64,000 nucleotides of DNA, from NCBI GenBank assembly GCA_018970785.1, contig JAGWVR010000004.1, positions 22,039-86,038 on the forward strand, read 5' to 3'. The stretch is from Planctomycetota bacterium. Lineage in GTDB: Bacteria; Planctomycetota; Planctomycetia; Pirellulales; UBA1268. The position numbers were made by a program, and so were the translations under genes. Of this stretch, positions 37,199 through 45,094 are shown one piece after another. A model generated the notes under the pieces. It ran no database searches. It had not been told where the DNA came from and saw nothing but the letters and a program-made list of their open reading frames with translations. Numbering within the stretch: the first letter of the stretch is position 1; each line of letters opens with the position of its first letter.

Positions 37199-38902
37199 AT
37201 GGACACCGCATCCTCGAACTGGCACGGCGACTCCGGTGCCCCGTCGGGCGTCAACGCCCAGCGGCTGTTGTGGGCCGGGTTCATGGCGATCCTCGCCGCT
37301 GGCGTCGGGTTCTCGATCCGGGCCGGGATTCTCGGGCAGTGGGCGGAGCAGTACGGCTTCACGCAGACGGAGCTCGGGGCCATCACCGGCGGTGGCCTGA
37401 CGGGGTTCGGCATCATCATCCTGCTGTCGAGCCTGATCGCCGACCGGATCGGCTTCGGCCCGCTGATGTTCGCCGCCTTCGTGATGCACCTGATCAGTGC
37501 CGTGCTCACGCTGGCCACCGGTGCCGCCTTCGAGGCGGGAGGCAAGCCGCTGGCGTTCCAATGCCTGTTCTGGGGGATGTTCCTGTTCGCGATCGGCAAC
37601 GGCATCGCCGAAGCGGTGGTCAATCCGTTGGTGGCGACCCTGTTCCCGAAGAACAAGACGCACTACCTCAACATCCTCCACGCCGGGTGGCCGGGTGGCC
37701 TGATCCTCGGCGGCCTGGCGAGTTACTTCATGGCCGGTGGCGACGGCGCCAAGCCGGTGGCCTGGCAGGTGCAGATCTCGCTGTTTCTCATTCCGGTGGT
37801 GCTGTACGGCCTGATGATGATCGGCCAGAGGTTTCCGCGGAGCGAGGCGAGCACGTCGGGGGTGTCCTACCGCGACATGCTCGGCGAGTTGGGGTTGGTC
37901 GGTGCCGCGGTGATCTGTGCCTTGCTCGCGCTGTTCTTCAAGAGCGATCTCGGGCTGCCGCCGCTGGTTGCCGTCGGGATCGCCGCCGGCCTTCTCGCCC
38001 TGTTCGGGGTCTCGACCGGGTTCCGGTTCGGCCATCTCCTCCTCGCTGCCCTGCTCGTGATCCACGCGATGGTGGGATACGTCGAGCTCGGGACCGACTC
38101 CTGGATTTCGAAGATCACCGGGGCGATCATGGCCAGTCCCGCCAACGGGCTGCTGCTGTTCGTGTACACGTCGGCGTTGATGTTCGCGCTGCGGTTCTTC
38201 GCCGGTCCGATCGTCGAGCGGATCTCACCGCTCGGGCTGCTCGCCGTCTCCGCCCTGTTCGGCGCCGGAGGGCTGTGGCTCCTCGGCAACGCCGAGGGGG
38301 CGGTGATGTGCATCGTCGCCGCGACGATTTACGGGATCGGCAAGACGTTCCTGTGGCCGACCATGCTGGCTGTCGTCAGCGAGCAGTTTCCCAAGGGTGG
38401 GGCGATCACGATCGGTGCCGCCGGCGGCGTCGGCATGCTCTCCGCCGGTCTCCTCGGCGGTCCGGGGATCGGGTTTCTCCAGGATCAAAACGCCTCGCAG
38501 CATCTCCAGGGTGCCAACCAGGCCGTCTACGAGCGCTACAAGTCGCCGAAGGAGAACGAGTTTCTGTGGATGAAGACCGCGGGGCTCGACGGTGCGAAGG
38601 TGGGCGTGCTCGCCGACGGGGGGAAGGAGGCCGAGCGGGCGCTGGCACTGCTCGAGAAGGAGAACGCCAAACCGGAGGCGATCGCCGCCCAACGGACGCT
38701 CGTCGACTGGTGGACCGGTTCCGCCCGGGCGACTGCCGACGCCGACAAGCAGTTGGTCGAGGCGGCAGGGCTGTTCGGTGGACGCCGCGCGCTGATCCTC
38801 ACCGCTCTGGTTCCGGCGACGATGTTTCTCTGCTACTCGCTCCTCCTGGCGTGGTTCCGGGCCCGCGGTGGCTACCAGGCGCGAGGGATGCACGGGCATT
38901 GA
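37199..38902 (+). CDS. MFS transporter with large loop between helices 11 and 12
   Basis: A 567-residue major facilitator. Twelve helices can be traced from AGFMAILAAGVGFSI to ALVPATMFLCYSLLLAW. The loop after helix 11 (from LQDQNASQHL to AGLFGGRR) is about 100 residues, helix-rich and charged, and would be periplasmic if the N terminus is cytoplasmic. FPKNKTHYLNILHAGWPGGL in helix 5 region resembles the FHS/sugar-permease-like group. ATG 37199 is nine bases after GGAGG. The track shows a much longer ORF, but the upstream part is antisense to the AsmA-like gene. Substrate unknown, sugar uptake plausible. Confidence 0.83.
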   Translation: MDTASSNWHGDSGAPSGVNAQRLLWAGFMAILAAGVGFSIRAGILGQWAEQYGFTQTELGAITGGGLTGFGIIILLSSLIADRIGFGPLMFAAFVMHLISAVLTLATGAAFEAGGKPLAFQCLFWGMFLFAIGNGIAEAVVNPLVATLFPKNKTHYLNILHAGWPGGLILGGLASYFMAGGDGAKPVAWQVQISLFLIPVVLYGLMMIGQRFPRSEASTSGVSYRDMLGELGLVGAAVICALLALFFKSDLGLPPLVAVGIAAGLLALFGVSTGFRFGHLLLAALLVIHAMVGYVELGTDSWISKITGAIMASPANGLLLFVYTSALMFALRFFAGPIVERISPLGLLAVSALFGAGGLWLLGNAEGAVMCIVAATIYGIGKTFLWPTMLAVVSEQFPKGGAITIGAAGGVGMLSAGLLGGPGIGFLQDQNASQHLQGANQAVYERYKSPKENEFLWMKTAGLDGAKVGVLADGGKEAERALALLEKENAKPEAIAAQRTLVDWWTGSARATADADKQLVEAAGLFGGRRALILTALVPATMFLCYSLLLAWFRARGGYQARGMHGH

Positions 38903-38960
38903 GCGGGCCGGGGCGGGAGCAGGCCGCACCGTCCCCGTCCGCTCGGTGACCGCAGCCGCG

Positions 38961-40016
38961 TCATGACGGCGACCTCGGTGGCCGGATGACGACGGCTGCC
39001 GAACAGTCCCGATCGACCGTGGCGCTGACACCGGCAGGGAAGTCTCCGGCCCCGCGCGGCTCGCCCGACGCGGCCGTGATCACCAATCCCGCCAGGCGCC
39101 GGTAGTGCCCGTCGGTCATGTGCCGCCGCGGCCATCCCTCGCGGCGCCACAGCACGGCGAACATCTCGGCGACCAGATGGGGGTCGCACTCGGCCAGCGC
39201 GCTGGAGTCGATCACGATCGCACCGTCGGCGCGCTTCGTCGCATGACCGTCGAGCAGCCCGCGGGCGAGACCCTCGAGCGCCGCCGCGGCCGCCGCCGCC
39301 TGCCTCCCGAGGCGGACGAGGCTCGCCTGCACCGACGGATAGGGTCCGGCCGCGAGGCGCGGGAGGATCTCGTGGCGGAGGAAGTTGCGGGCGTAACGCC
39401 GGTCGGCGTTGGTCTCGTCCTCGCACCAGGTCACGCCCTGCCCGGCGAGGAACGCGCGCGGCGCCGTCGCCGGGACCTCGAGGAGCGGTCGGATCAGCTC
39501 GACGCCGTCGCCGAGCCGACGGCGCGCCGGCATCCCCGCCAACCCCACGAGCCCCGTCCCGCGCGCGATGCGGTGGAGGATCGTCTCCGCCTGGTCGGCC
39601 GCGGTATGGGCGACGGCGACGCTGCCCGCGCCGGCATCGCGCGCCACGTCGAGGAGGAACCGGTAGCGGAGGCGCCGGGCGAGCCCCTCGACCCCTTCGC
39701 CGCCATGCGCCGTCGCGCGGACCGCGATCGCCCCCGTCCGGCAGGGCAGCCCGAGCCGCCCGGACAGCGCGGCGACCATGGCAGCGTCGTGCTCGGCCGT
39801 CGGCCGCATGTCGTGGACCGCATGGGCGACGGTGAGCGGCGGCGTGGATCCGCGCCCCGCCGCCAGTTTCGCGATGCCGACGAGCAGGGCGACGCTGTCG
39901 GCCCCCCCCGAGACGGCCACGACCGCCGGCCCTGCCCAGAACCCCAGCGCGCCAAGCCCCGCCGCCAATGCGGTCAGGAACGATTCCTCCCCGGTGCTCG
40001 GCGATTCGGCAGCCAT
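38961..40016 (-). CDS. tilS: tRNA(Ile)-lysidine synthase
   Basis: TilS attaches lysine to C34 of tRNA-Ile(CAU), changing decoding from AUG to AUA. The ATP PP-loop VAVSGGADSVALL is near residue 33, with HDMRP, VAHTAADQAETILHRIARGTG and WCEDETNADRRYARNFLRHEILP. Length 351 is shorter than the 432 of E. coli, with a reduced C-terminal region. ATG 40016 is preferred; ATG 40070 is the main alternative. It converges with the MFS gene and is divergent from a lipoprotein gene. Confidence 0.92.
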   Translation of the reverse strand: MAAESPSTGEESFLTALAAGLGALGFWAGPAVVAVSGGADSVALLVGIAKLAAGRGSTPPLTVAHAVHDMRPTAEHDAAMVAALSGRLGLPCRTGAIAVRATAHGGEGVEGLARRLRYRFLLDVARDAGAGSVAVAHTAADQAETILHRIARGTGLVGLAGMPARRRLGDGVELIRPLLEVPATAPRAFLAGQGVTWCEDETNADRRYARNFLRHEILPRLAAGPYPSVQASLVRLGRQAAAAAAALEGLARGLLDGHATKRADGAIVIDSSALAECDPHLVAEMFAVLWRREGWPRRHMTDGHYRRLAGLVITAASGEPRGAGDFPAGVSATVDRDCSAAVVIRPPRSPS

Positions 40017-40132
40017 CCCCCGATTGTGCCGCGGCGCCGCCGCGGCGGCGAACCCGACGCCAAGCGGCATTGAGCCCCCCGAGGTCGATCGGTACCCTCC
40101 CCACCCCACCCCGGCTCCCGGAGATCACTCGC

Positions 40133-40774
40133 ATGCATGCCCGCCCCATGCCCCAGGCACGCCTGCTGCTCGCGGCAGCGCTGCTCCCCGCACTCGCGGG
40201 CTGCTCGGCGCTCGGCACGCTGACCTACATCGTCATGCCCAAGGACGTGCCCGCGGAGTTCGCGGGGCTCAAGGGCAAGCACGTCGCCGTGGTCTGCAAG
40301 CCGATCGTCGAACTGCAGTTCAGCGACGCCGGCACGTCGCGCGAGCTGGCGACCACCGTCGGCAATCTCGTCGAGCGCAACGTCCGCCAGGCGCGGGTCA
40401 TCCCGCAGGACGAGGTGGCGCGCTGGGTCGACGAAAACACCTGGGTCGACTACCGGGCGATCGGCAAGTCGCTCGACGCCGATCTGGTCGTCGGGATCGA
40501 CCTCGAGGAGTTCCGCCTCCACGAGGGATCGACGTTGCTCCGCGGCCGGGCCACCGCCAACGTGCGCGTCTACGACATCGCCGCCGACAAGATGGTGTTC
40601 GAGAAGCGGTTCGACGACTTCAGCTTCCCGCGTGACGGGGCGATTCCCGTGACCGACCGGCCGGAGGCCCAGTTCCGCGGGATGTTCATCCACCTCCTCG
40701 GCCAGCGTATCTCCCGCTGCTTCCACGCGTACGACAGCCGCGAGCAGTTCGCCGACGACAACCTGTCGTTCTGA
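40133..40774 (+). CDS. Conserved-type lipoprotein of unknown function
   Basis: A 213-residue protein with a lipoprotein signal peptide: basic start, LLLAAALLPALAGC, lipobox LAGC with Cys at about 24. The mature region starts around VMPKDVPAEFAGLKGKHVAVVCKP and includes DADLVVGIDLEEFRL and TANVRVYDIAADKMVFEKRF, an alpha/beta pattern seen in small periplasmic lipoproteins such as the CsgG/TolB N-terminal type. GGAG lies upstream of ATG 40133. It ends 11 bp from the VWA gene stop (convergent). Function not recognised. Confidence 0.75.
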   Translation: MHARPMPQARLLLAAALLPALAGCSALGTLTYIVMPKDVPAEFAGLKGKHVAVVCKPIVELQFSDAGTSRELATTVGNLVERNVRQARVIPQDEVARWVDENTWVDYRAIGKSLDADLVVGIDLEEFRLHEGSTLLRGRATANVRVYDIAADKMVFEKRFDDFSFPRDGAIPVTDRPEAQFRGMFIHLLGQRISRCFHAYDSREQFADDNLSF

Positions 40775-40785
40775 GACGGGTCCGG

Positions 40786-42768
40786 TCAGAGGCGTTTCAG
40801 ATCCCGCTTCGGCTTCGGCGGAGCGAGCATCCGTTTCTTGTCGTCGCTGGGGGCCGTGGGCACGGGGTTGCCGTTGCCGTCCTGCATCTTCGGGTCGTTG
40901 ACGCCGGTGTGCGACTCCGTCCACCGGTATCCGAGCGGGACACGAAGCTCCTCGGCCGCCACCAGCGCCCAGGGCGTGCCGTCGTGCTCGGCGACGACGC
41001 GCTCGAGCAGTTCACGGGCCTGTTTGGCGAGCTTCTCGGTCTGCGAGCCGACGCTGACCTCGTCACTCGGCTCGAGCGTCCAGGTGTCGCTCCGCGCGTC
41101 CTTGAACTTCATCCCCAGCTTCGCCTGGGCGAGCATCTGGTTGTAGGCATCGGTGCGGACCTTGGCGGCGAGGACGCGGCCGAGCGCGAGATCGAAGGCC
41201 GCCTGCCAGCGCCGCTCGGTCACCGCGGGGCGATCGGGGAGGCCGGCCGACAGCTTGGAATGGAGGTCGTCGATCCGCGGCGCGGTGCGGGCGGCGGTCC
41301 GCTGGGCCTCCGTGAGGAGCTGGGCCAGCGTGCCTTCGTCCTGGCGCGGAAAGACCATCCGGGGCGAATCCATCGGGTCGATCTGGGAGGACCGGGCCGC
41401 CTCGACCAATGCCGACTTCGCCTTGTTCCTGCGGATGTCCTGCTCCTGCACGGCCGGGGCGCGGTAGTCGGGTTGGTAAGCGATCATTCCCTGCGGGTCG
41501 AAGAAATAGCGGAGCTGCGACTGCATCGGCTGAATCATCTGGTTGGTCACCCGGCCGCGCTGGTCGCTACTGCCATGGACGCGGAAATAGATCCCCCCGG
41601 TGTCCGCGCAGAGTTTGGAGAGGCGGAACGGGCCGAATCCCGAATCGATCGCCTCGTCGGCGAGACGGTCGGAGCGGATGTGGACGACCTCGGGAAACCC
41701 GGTCTCCGGTCCCTGCTCGATGACCGCCCACTGCTCCCCCTGGTCGTACTTCGGATCGAACTCGACGTACTTCATCCGCACCTCGCGGATCCCGAACGGC
41801 GCCGGGACGCCGACGACGTACACGGGGATCCCGAGCGTCAGGCAGAGTTTGGTGGCGGCGTCGGCGGTGTCGACGTCGTTGCCCACCTCGTCGGTGAACA
41901 CGACGATCATCACGTTGCGCTTCGGCGCCGAGGTCCGGAAGATCCGGGCGGCCTCGGCGGCGGCGCGGACCGCGTGGAACGTCATCTCGACGCCGGACTC
42001 GTCGACCGGCACGGCGTTGATCGCCTCGATCACCTCGGCGACCTCGGCGGTCGGCTTCGGAGTGAGCAGCTGCACGTCCTTGCCGAACGCGACGACGAGG
42101 TTCGACAGCGACGGTCGGTTGCGGAGGCTGCGGTTGGCGCCCAGTTCGTCGAACACGCGCGTCAGCCGCCCGGCGATCTCCTGGCGCTGGGCCGACAGGC
42201 TGACCGAGCGGTCGAAGACCCAGCAGACCACGGTTGGACGCTGGTCGAGCGACGCGGCGATCTCCGCCGTGAGACGGTCGACGGCGCCGGCGGCACCCGT
42301 CGAGGCGAACCCCGTCGCACCGCGGACCACAATCCTCTCGTCGAACGCCTGGGCGGTGGGCAGGGTGTCGAGCGGCTCGAGGTGGACCGTGCCGGCGACG
42401 TCGGTCTCGGTCACGGGGGTCACCGACACGTCGGCGACGACCGGCGCCAGGGCCTGGGCGACCCCCGCGGATTGATCGAGGCCGGCGCCGGCCTCGACGA
42501 GGGGTTCGTCGGCGACCACCATTTCCTGGGGATCGAGCGGCAGCTCATCCTCGACGACGGCGGCGGACTCGATGACCGTGACGGATGGAGCGGGGGCCCC
42601 GGGGTCGACGACGACCAGCCCCAGCGCCAACAACACGATGACGTGCACCAGCAGGCTGGTGAGCAGCGCCGGCAGGTCGCCCGAGCGGATCGCCCACGGC
42701 GAGGCCGCCCCGCCGTCCGCGGCAGCGGATCCGGCAGCCATCGTCAGCCGGCTGGTTTGGGTGGCCAC
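40786..42768 (-). CDS. Membrane-anchored VWA-domain protein
   Basis: A 660-residue protein with one N-terminal helix (LLTSLLVHVIVLLALGLVVV) and a von Willebrand A domain around 180-330. The MIDAS motif DRSVSLS (VVCWVFDRSVSLSAQR) and MIVVFTDEVGND are seen. The remaining C-terminal ~300 residues are charged and mostly helical with no recognised domain; one segment (FFDPQGMIAYQPDYRAPAVQ) precedes a long helical part. The start is GTG 42768 after AGGGGAC; ATG 42741 is an alternative. A surface or periplasmic adhesion/assembly role would fit the domain, but no partner is evident. Confidence 0.8.
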   Translation of the reverse strand: MATQTSRLTMAAGSAAADGGAASPWAIRSGDLPALLTSLLVHVIVLLALGLVVVDPGAPAPSVTVIESAAVVEDELPLDPQEMVVADEPLVEAGAGLDQSAGVAQALAPVVADVSVTPVTETDVAGTVHLEPLDTLPTAQAFDERIVVRGATGFASTGAAGAVDRLTAEIAASLDQRPTVVCWVFDRSVSLSAQRQEIAGRLTRVFDELGANRSLRNRPSLSNLVVAFGKDVQLLTPKPTAEVAEVIEAINAVPVDESGVEMTFHAVRAAAEAARIFRTSAPKRNVMIVVFTDEVGNDVDTADAATKLCLTLGIPVYVVGVPAPFGIREVRMKYVEFDPKYDQGEQWAVIEQGPETGFPEVVHIRSDRLADEAIDSGFGPFRLSKLCADTGGIYFRVHGSSDQRGRVTNQMIQPMQSQLRYFFDPQGMIAYQPDYRAPAVQEQDIRRNKAKSALVEAARSSQIDPMDSPRMVFPRQDEGTLAQLLTEAQRTAARTAPRIDDLHSKLSAGLPDRPAVTERRWQAAFDLALGRVLAAKVRTDAYNQMLAQAKLGMKFKDARSDTWTLEPSDEVSVGSQTEKLAKQARELLERVVAEHDGTPWALVAAEELRVPLGYRWTESHTGVNDPKMQDGNGNPVPTAPSDDKKRMLAPPKPKRDLKRL

Positions 42769-43090
42769 TGGTCGTCCCCTTGCGTCCCCTCGATTCTAAT
42801 GGAAATCGCCTATTGAAACCGCCTTTCCTCAGTTTTCCCTGCCGGCCGGCCCGGCACCGCGGACGAGTGGCCCCGCCCCTGCCGTCGCGACCCTTGACGC
42901 TGGCGACGCTTGCGGGACATTGAAAAAAGGGTGGCGATCGATCTCCTGGCTGGAGGGCGGCGTCACTCGCCACCCTCGTCCCGGCGGAGGGCTTCCGTTC
43001 CTCGGCCGCGCTCCGGGGCGACCGCCGGGCTCCGCCTTCGTCGCTCCACAGCTCCCGGCCGCGATTCTCTCCCCCGTTCACGAGTGCTCC
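42769..43090. other. 322-bp divergent intergenic region
   Basis: This gap separates the VWA gene (minus) from the pseudo-hydrolase gene (plus). On the minus strand a TAGAAT at 42794-42799 could be the VWA -10. On the plus strand TTGACG (42894-42899) is followed by weak -10 candidates near 42916-42922. A two-tier hairpin lies at 42928-42976. No ORF with coding signs was seen. Confidence 0.4.
42928..42976 (+). promoter_or_regulatory. Hairpin in the pseudo-hydrolase leader
   Basis: AGGGTGGCGA (42928-42937) pairs perfectly with TCGCCACCCT (42967-42976); inside, CTCC and GGAG form a smaller stem. If the TTGACG-based promoter is used, transcripts would begin almost exactly at the outer stem. Confidence 0.35.
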
Positions 43091-44164
43091 ATGGCCGATC
43101 CCGGCTCCCCTCCGACCGTCGTTTCCCGGAAGTTCCCACGCGGATGCTGCGTCGCCCTTCGCCATGCCGGCCACTGGCTGCTGGCCTGGAACGTCATCGC
43201 CGGCATCGCCGCGTCGCAGTCGCCCCCCGCGGCGCCGCCACGCCCGGCCGCGCCCGCCGTGCCACCCGCCCCGGAGGCGCTCGACCTCGAGACCACCGAC
43301 GGCGTGAAACTCGCCGTCTGGCTGTACCGTGCTCCGGACGCCACCGCCTCCGCCACCCCGCGCCCCCGGGGCGCGCCGAAGCCGACGGTGATCCTCGTCC
43401 ACGACCTCGGCGGCACCCATGCTTCGGTCGAACCATTGGCGCTGGCGCTGCAGCGGGCGGGCTGCCATGTCGTGGCCCCCGACCTCCGCGGTCACGGCGC
43501 CAGCACCGTGCGCAGCGGTCCGGGAGGCAAGGAGGTCGAACTGGAGGCGAAGAGCCTGAAGCGCGGCGACCTCGAGGCGATCGCCGCTTCGACCGGGGGA
43601 ACGGTGCGCGACCAGGCCAACGCGCGGGGCGACATCGAGACCGTGCGCGACTTCCTCCGCATGCAATCGGGCTCCGATGCCCCCGGCCTCGACCGGCTCG
43701 TCGTCATCGGCATCGGCACGGGCGCGACGCTCGCCACCCAATGGACCGCCGCTGACGCCTCGTGGCCACCCCTGGCGTCGGGCCCCCAGGGACGCCAGGT
43801 CAAGGCCCTGGTGCTGGTCAGCCCGGCCTGGACACCGCGTGGGTTGCCGATCCTGCCGGCGCTCGGTCAGGAGACGGTGAAGCGCGACGTGCCGATCCTG
43901 GTTCTCGCCGGGAGAGCCGACAAGGACGCCCTCCGCGTGTTCGACCAGCTGAAGCGCGGCCGCCCCCAAGAGTGGTACGAGCAGCGGACGGGTGCGAGCC
44001 CGGCCCAAGCCCCGAAGCTCGAAAAGCCGGCCGATGCCACGGCCGTGCTGCTCCAGATCGATACCGACGACTCGGGCGAGAAACTCCTCGCCTCGCGCCG
44101 CCCCGACCCGGCGGAGCTGATCAAGGGATTTCTCGGAGCGGTCCTCCCGCAGCCACGCCCCTGA
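43091..44164 (+). CDS. Secreted alpha/beta-hydrolase-fold protein lacking the nucleophile
   Basis: Start at ATG 43091, giving 357 residues with a signal-like segment LLAWNVIAGIAAS and a proline/alanine linker. The fold is clear: TVILVHDLGGTHAS, VVAPDLRGHGAS, ALVLVSPAW and VPILVLAGRADKDAL. But the nucleophile elbow, normally G-x-S-x-G, reads VIGIGTGATLA, so the serine is replaced by glycine. The protein is therefore probably not a hydrolase and may be a binding or scaffold protein. Track residues before ATG 43091 are likely noncoding. It converges with the LysM gene. Confidence 0.78.
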   Translation: MADPGSPPTVVSRKFPRGCCVALRHAGHWLLAWNVIAGIAASQSPPAAPPRPAAPAVPPAPEALDLETTDGVKLAVWLYRAPDATASATPRPRGAPKPTVILVHDLGGTHASVEPLALALQRAGCHVVAPDLRGHGASTVRSGPGGKEVELEAKSLKRGDLEAIAASTGGTVRDQANARGDIETVRDFLRMQSGSDAPGLDRLVVIGIGTGATLATQWTAADASWPPLASGPQGRQVKALVLVSPAWTPRGLPILPALGQETVKRDVPILVLAGRADKDALRVFDQLKRGRPQEWYEQRTGASPAQAPKLEKPADATAVLLQIDTDDSGEKLLASRRPDPAELIKGFLGAVLPQPRP

Positions 44165-44197
44165 CACGATCGCCGAGCCGGTCGTCCGTCCCGGCGC

Positions 44198-45058
44198 TCA
44201 GGGCAGTCGCAGTTCCGTCCCCGCCGTGAGCAGCGCGGGGGAGCGGACACGGTCGCGATTGGCCTCGAACAGCATCCGCGCGTTGGCCGCGTTGCCGTAG
44301 AAGCGCTGGGCCAGCGATTCGAACGTCTCTCCCGCCGCGACGATCACCCGTGCCGGCCGGCGGGGCGGTGCGATCACCGGGAGCGCGGAGGCCGTGTCAC
44401 CCGCCGGACTCCAGGCCGGCGGCAGCCGCAGCGGGATACCGACGGGCAACAGCGCCGGATCGGTGATCCGGTCGCGGTTCGCGGCGAGGATCGCACCCGC
44501 GGCACCAGGATGGCCATAGACACGGACCGCGATCGTCGTCAGGTCGTCGCCATCGCGCACGAAGTCGCTGGCCACGGCCGCGGGACGCTGGAGCGCGGCC
44601 GCGGCGGGCACCGCGGCCGTGGGGGCCTGTCCCGCCGGGGGCCCGACATCGAGCAGGGGTGGCGGCGGAAGGGCGAGCGTCGAGCGGTACGCCATGCCGA
44701 GCGTGGGTGCCCCGGATGGCGGCGACACCGCAGGGAGCGGCACGGGGGGCGGCAACGCCGGCGCTGGCGGAGCCGCGGCGGGAACGGCCGCGGGGGACGG
44801 AGTTGGCGGCGGTGCCGCGTCGGGAATCACGTGGCCCGGCGGCGGGTTGGCCGCGTGCCCATCGGCGCTGACCGTCGCCAGGAGTGGAGCCTCCAGCGCG
44901 ACGAGGCCCTGGATCCGGGGTGCCGCCACCGCGGTTCCCAGCGCCACGAGGGCCACCCCCCCGGCCACGCGAACTCCCCGCAACACGCCCACGTTGGCAT
45001 CCTCCGCCGCGGGCGCCGGGAACCAGGTCCACGGCGCCACCGCGCAAGGATACCCCAC
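44198..45058 (-). CDS. LysM-repeat protein
   Basis: A 286-residue protein with an N-terminal hydrophobic segment (VAGGVALVALGTAVAA), a proline/alanine linker and two LysM domains at the C terminus: DLTTIAVRVYGHPGAAGAIL and ETFESLAQRFYGNAANARML, each followed by ANRDR and an LRLP end. LysM domains bind peptidoglycan glycans. Start GTG 45058 (alternative GTG 45040). It follows secDF with 36 bp between, so it may be in the tgt-yajC-secDF unit, with a role at the cell wall inferred from the domain. Confidence 0.8.
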   Translation of the reverse strand: MGYPCAVAPWTWFPAPAAEDANVGVLRGVRVAGGVALVALGTAVAAPRIQGLVALEAPLLATVSADGHAANPPPGHVIPDAAPPPTPSPAAVPAAAPPAPALPPPVPLPAVSPPSGAPTLGMAYRSTLALPPPPLLDVGPPAGQAPTAAVPAAAALQRPAAVASDFVRDGDDLTTIAVRVYGHPGAAGAILAANRDRITDPALLPVGIPLRLPPAWSPAGDTASALPVIAPPRRPARVIVAAGETFESLAQRFYGNAANARMLFEANRDRVRSPALLTAGTELRLP

Positions 45059-45094
45059 GGTTGGCGACCGGCGGGCCGATGGCGTCGTGTCTCG

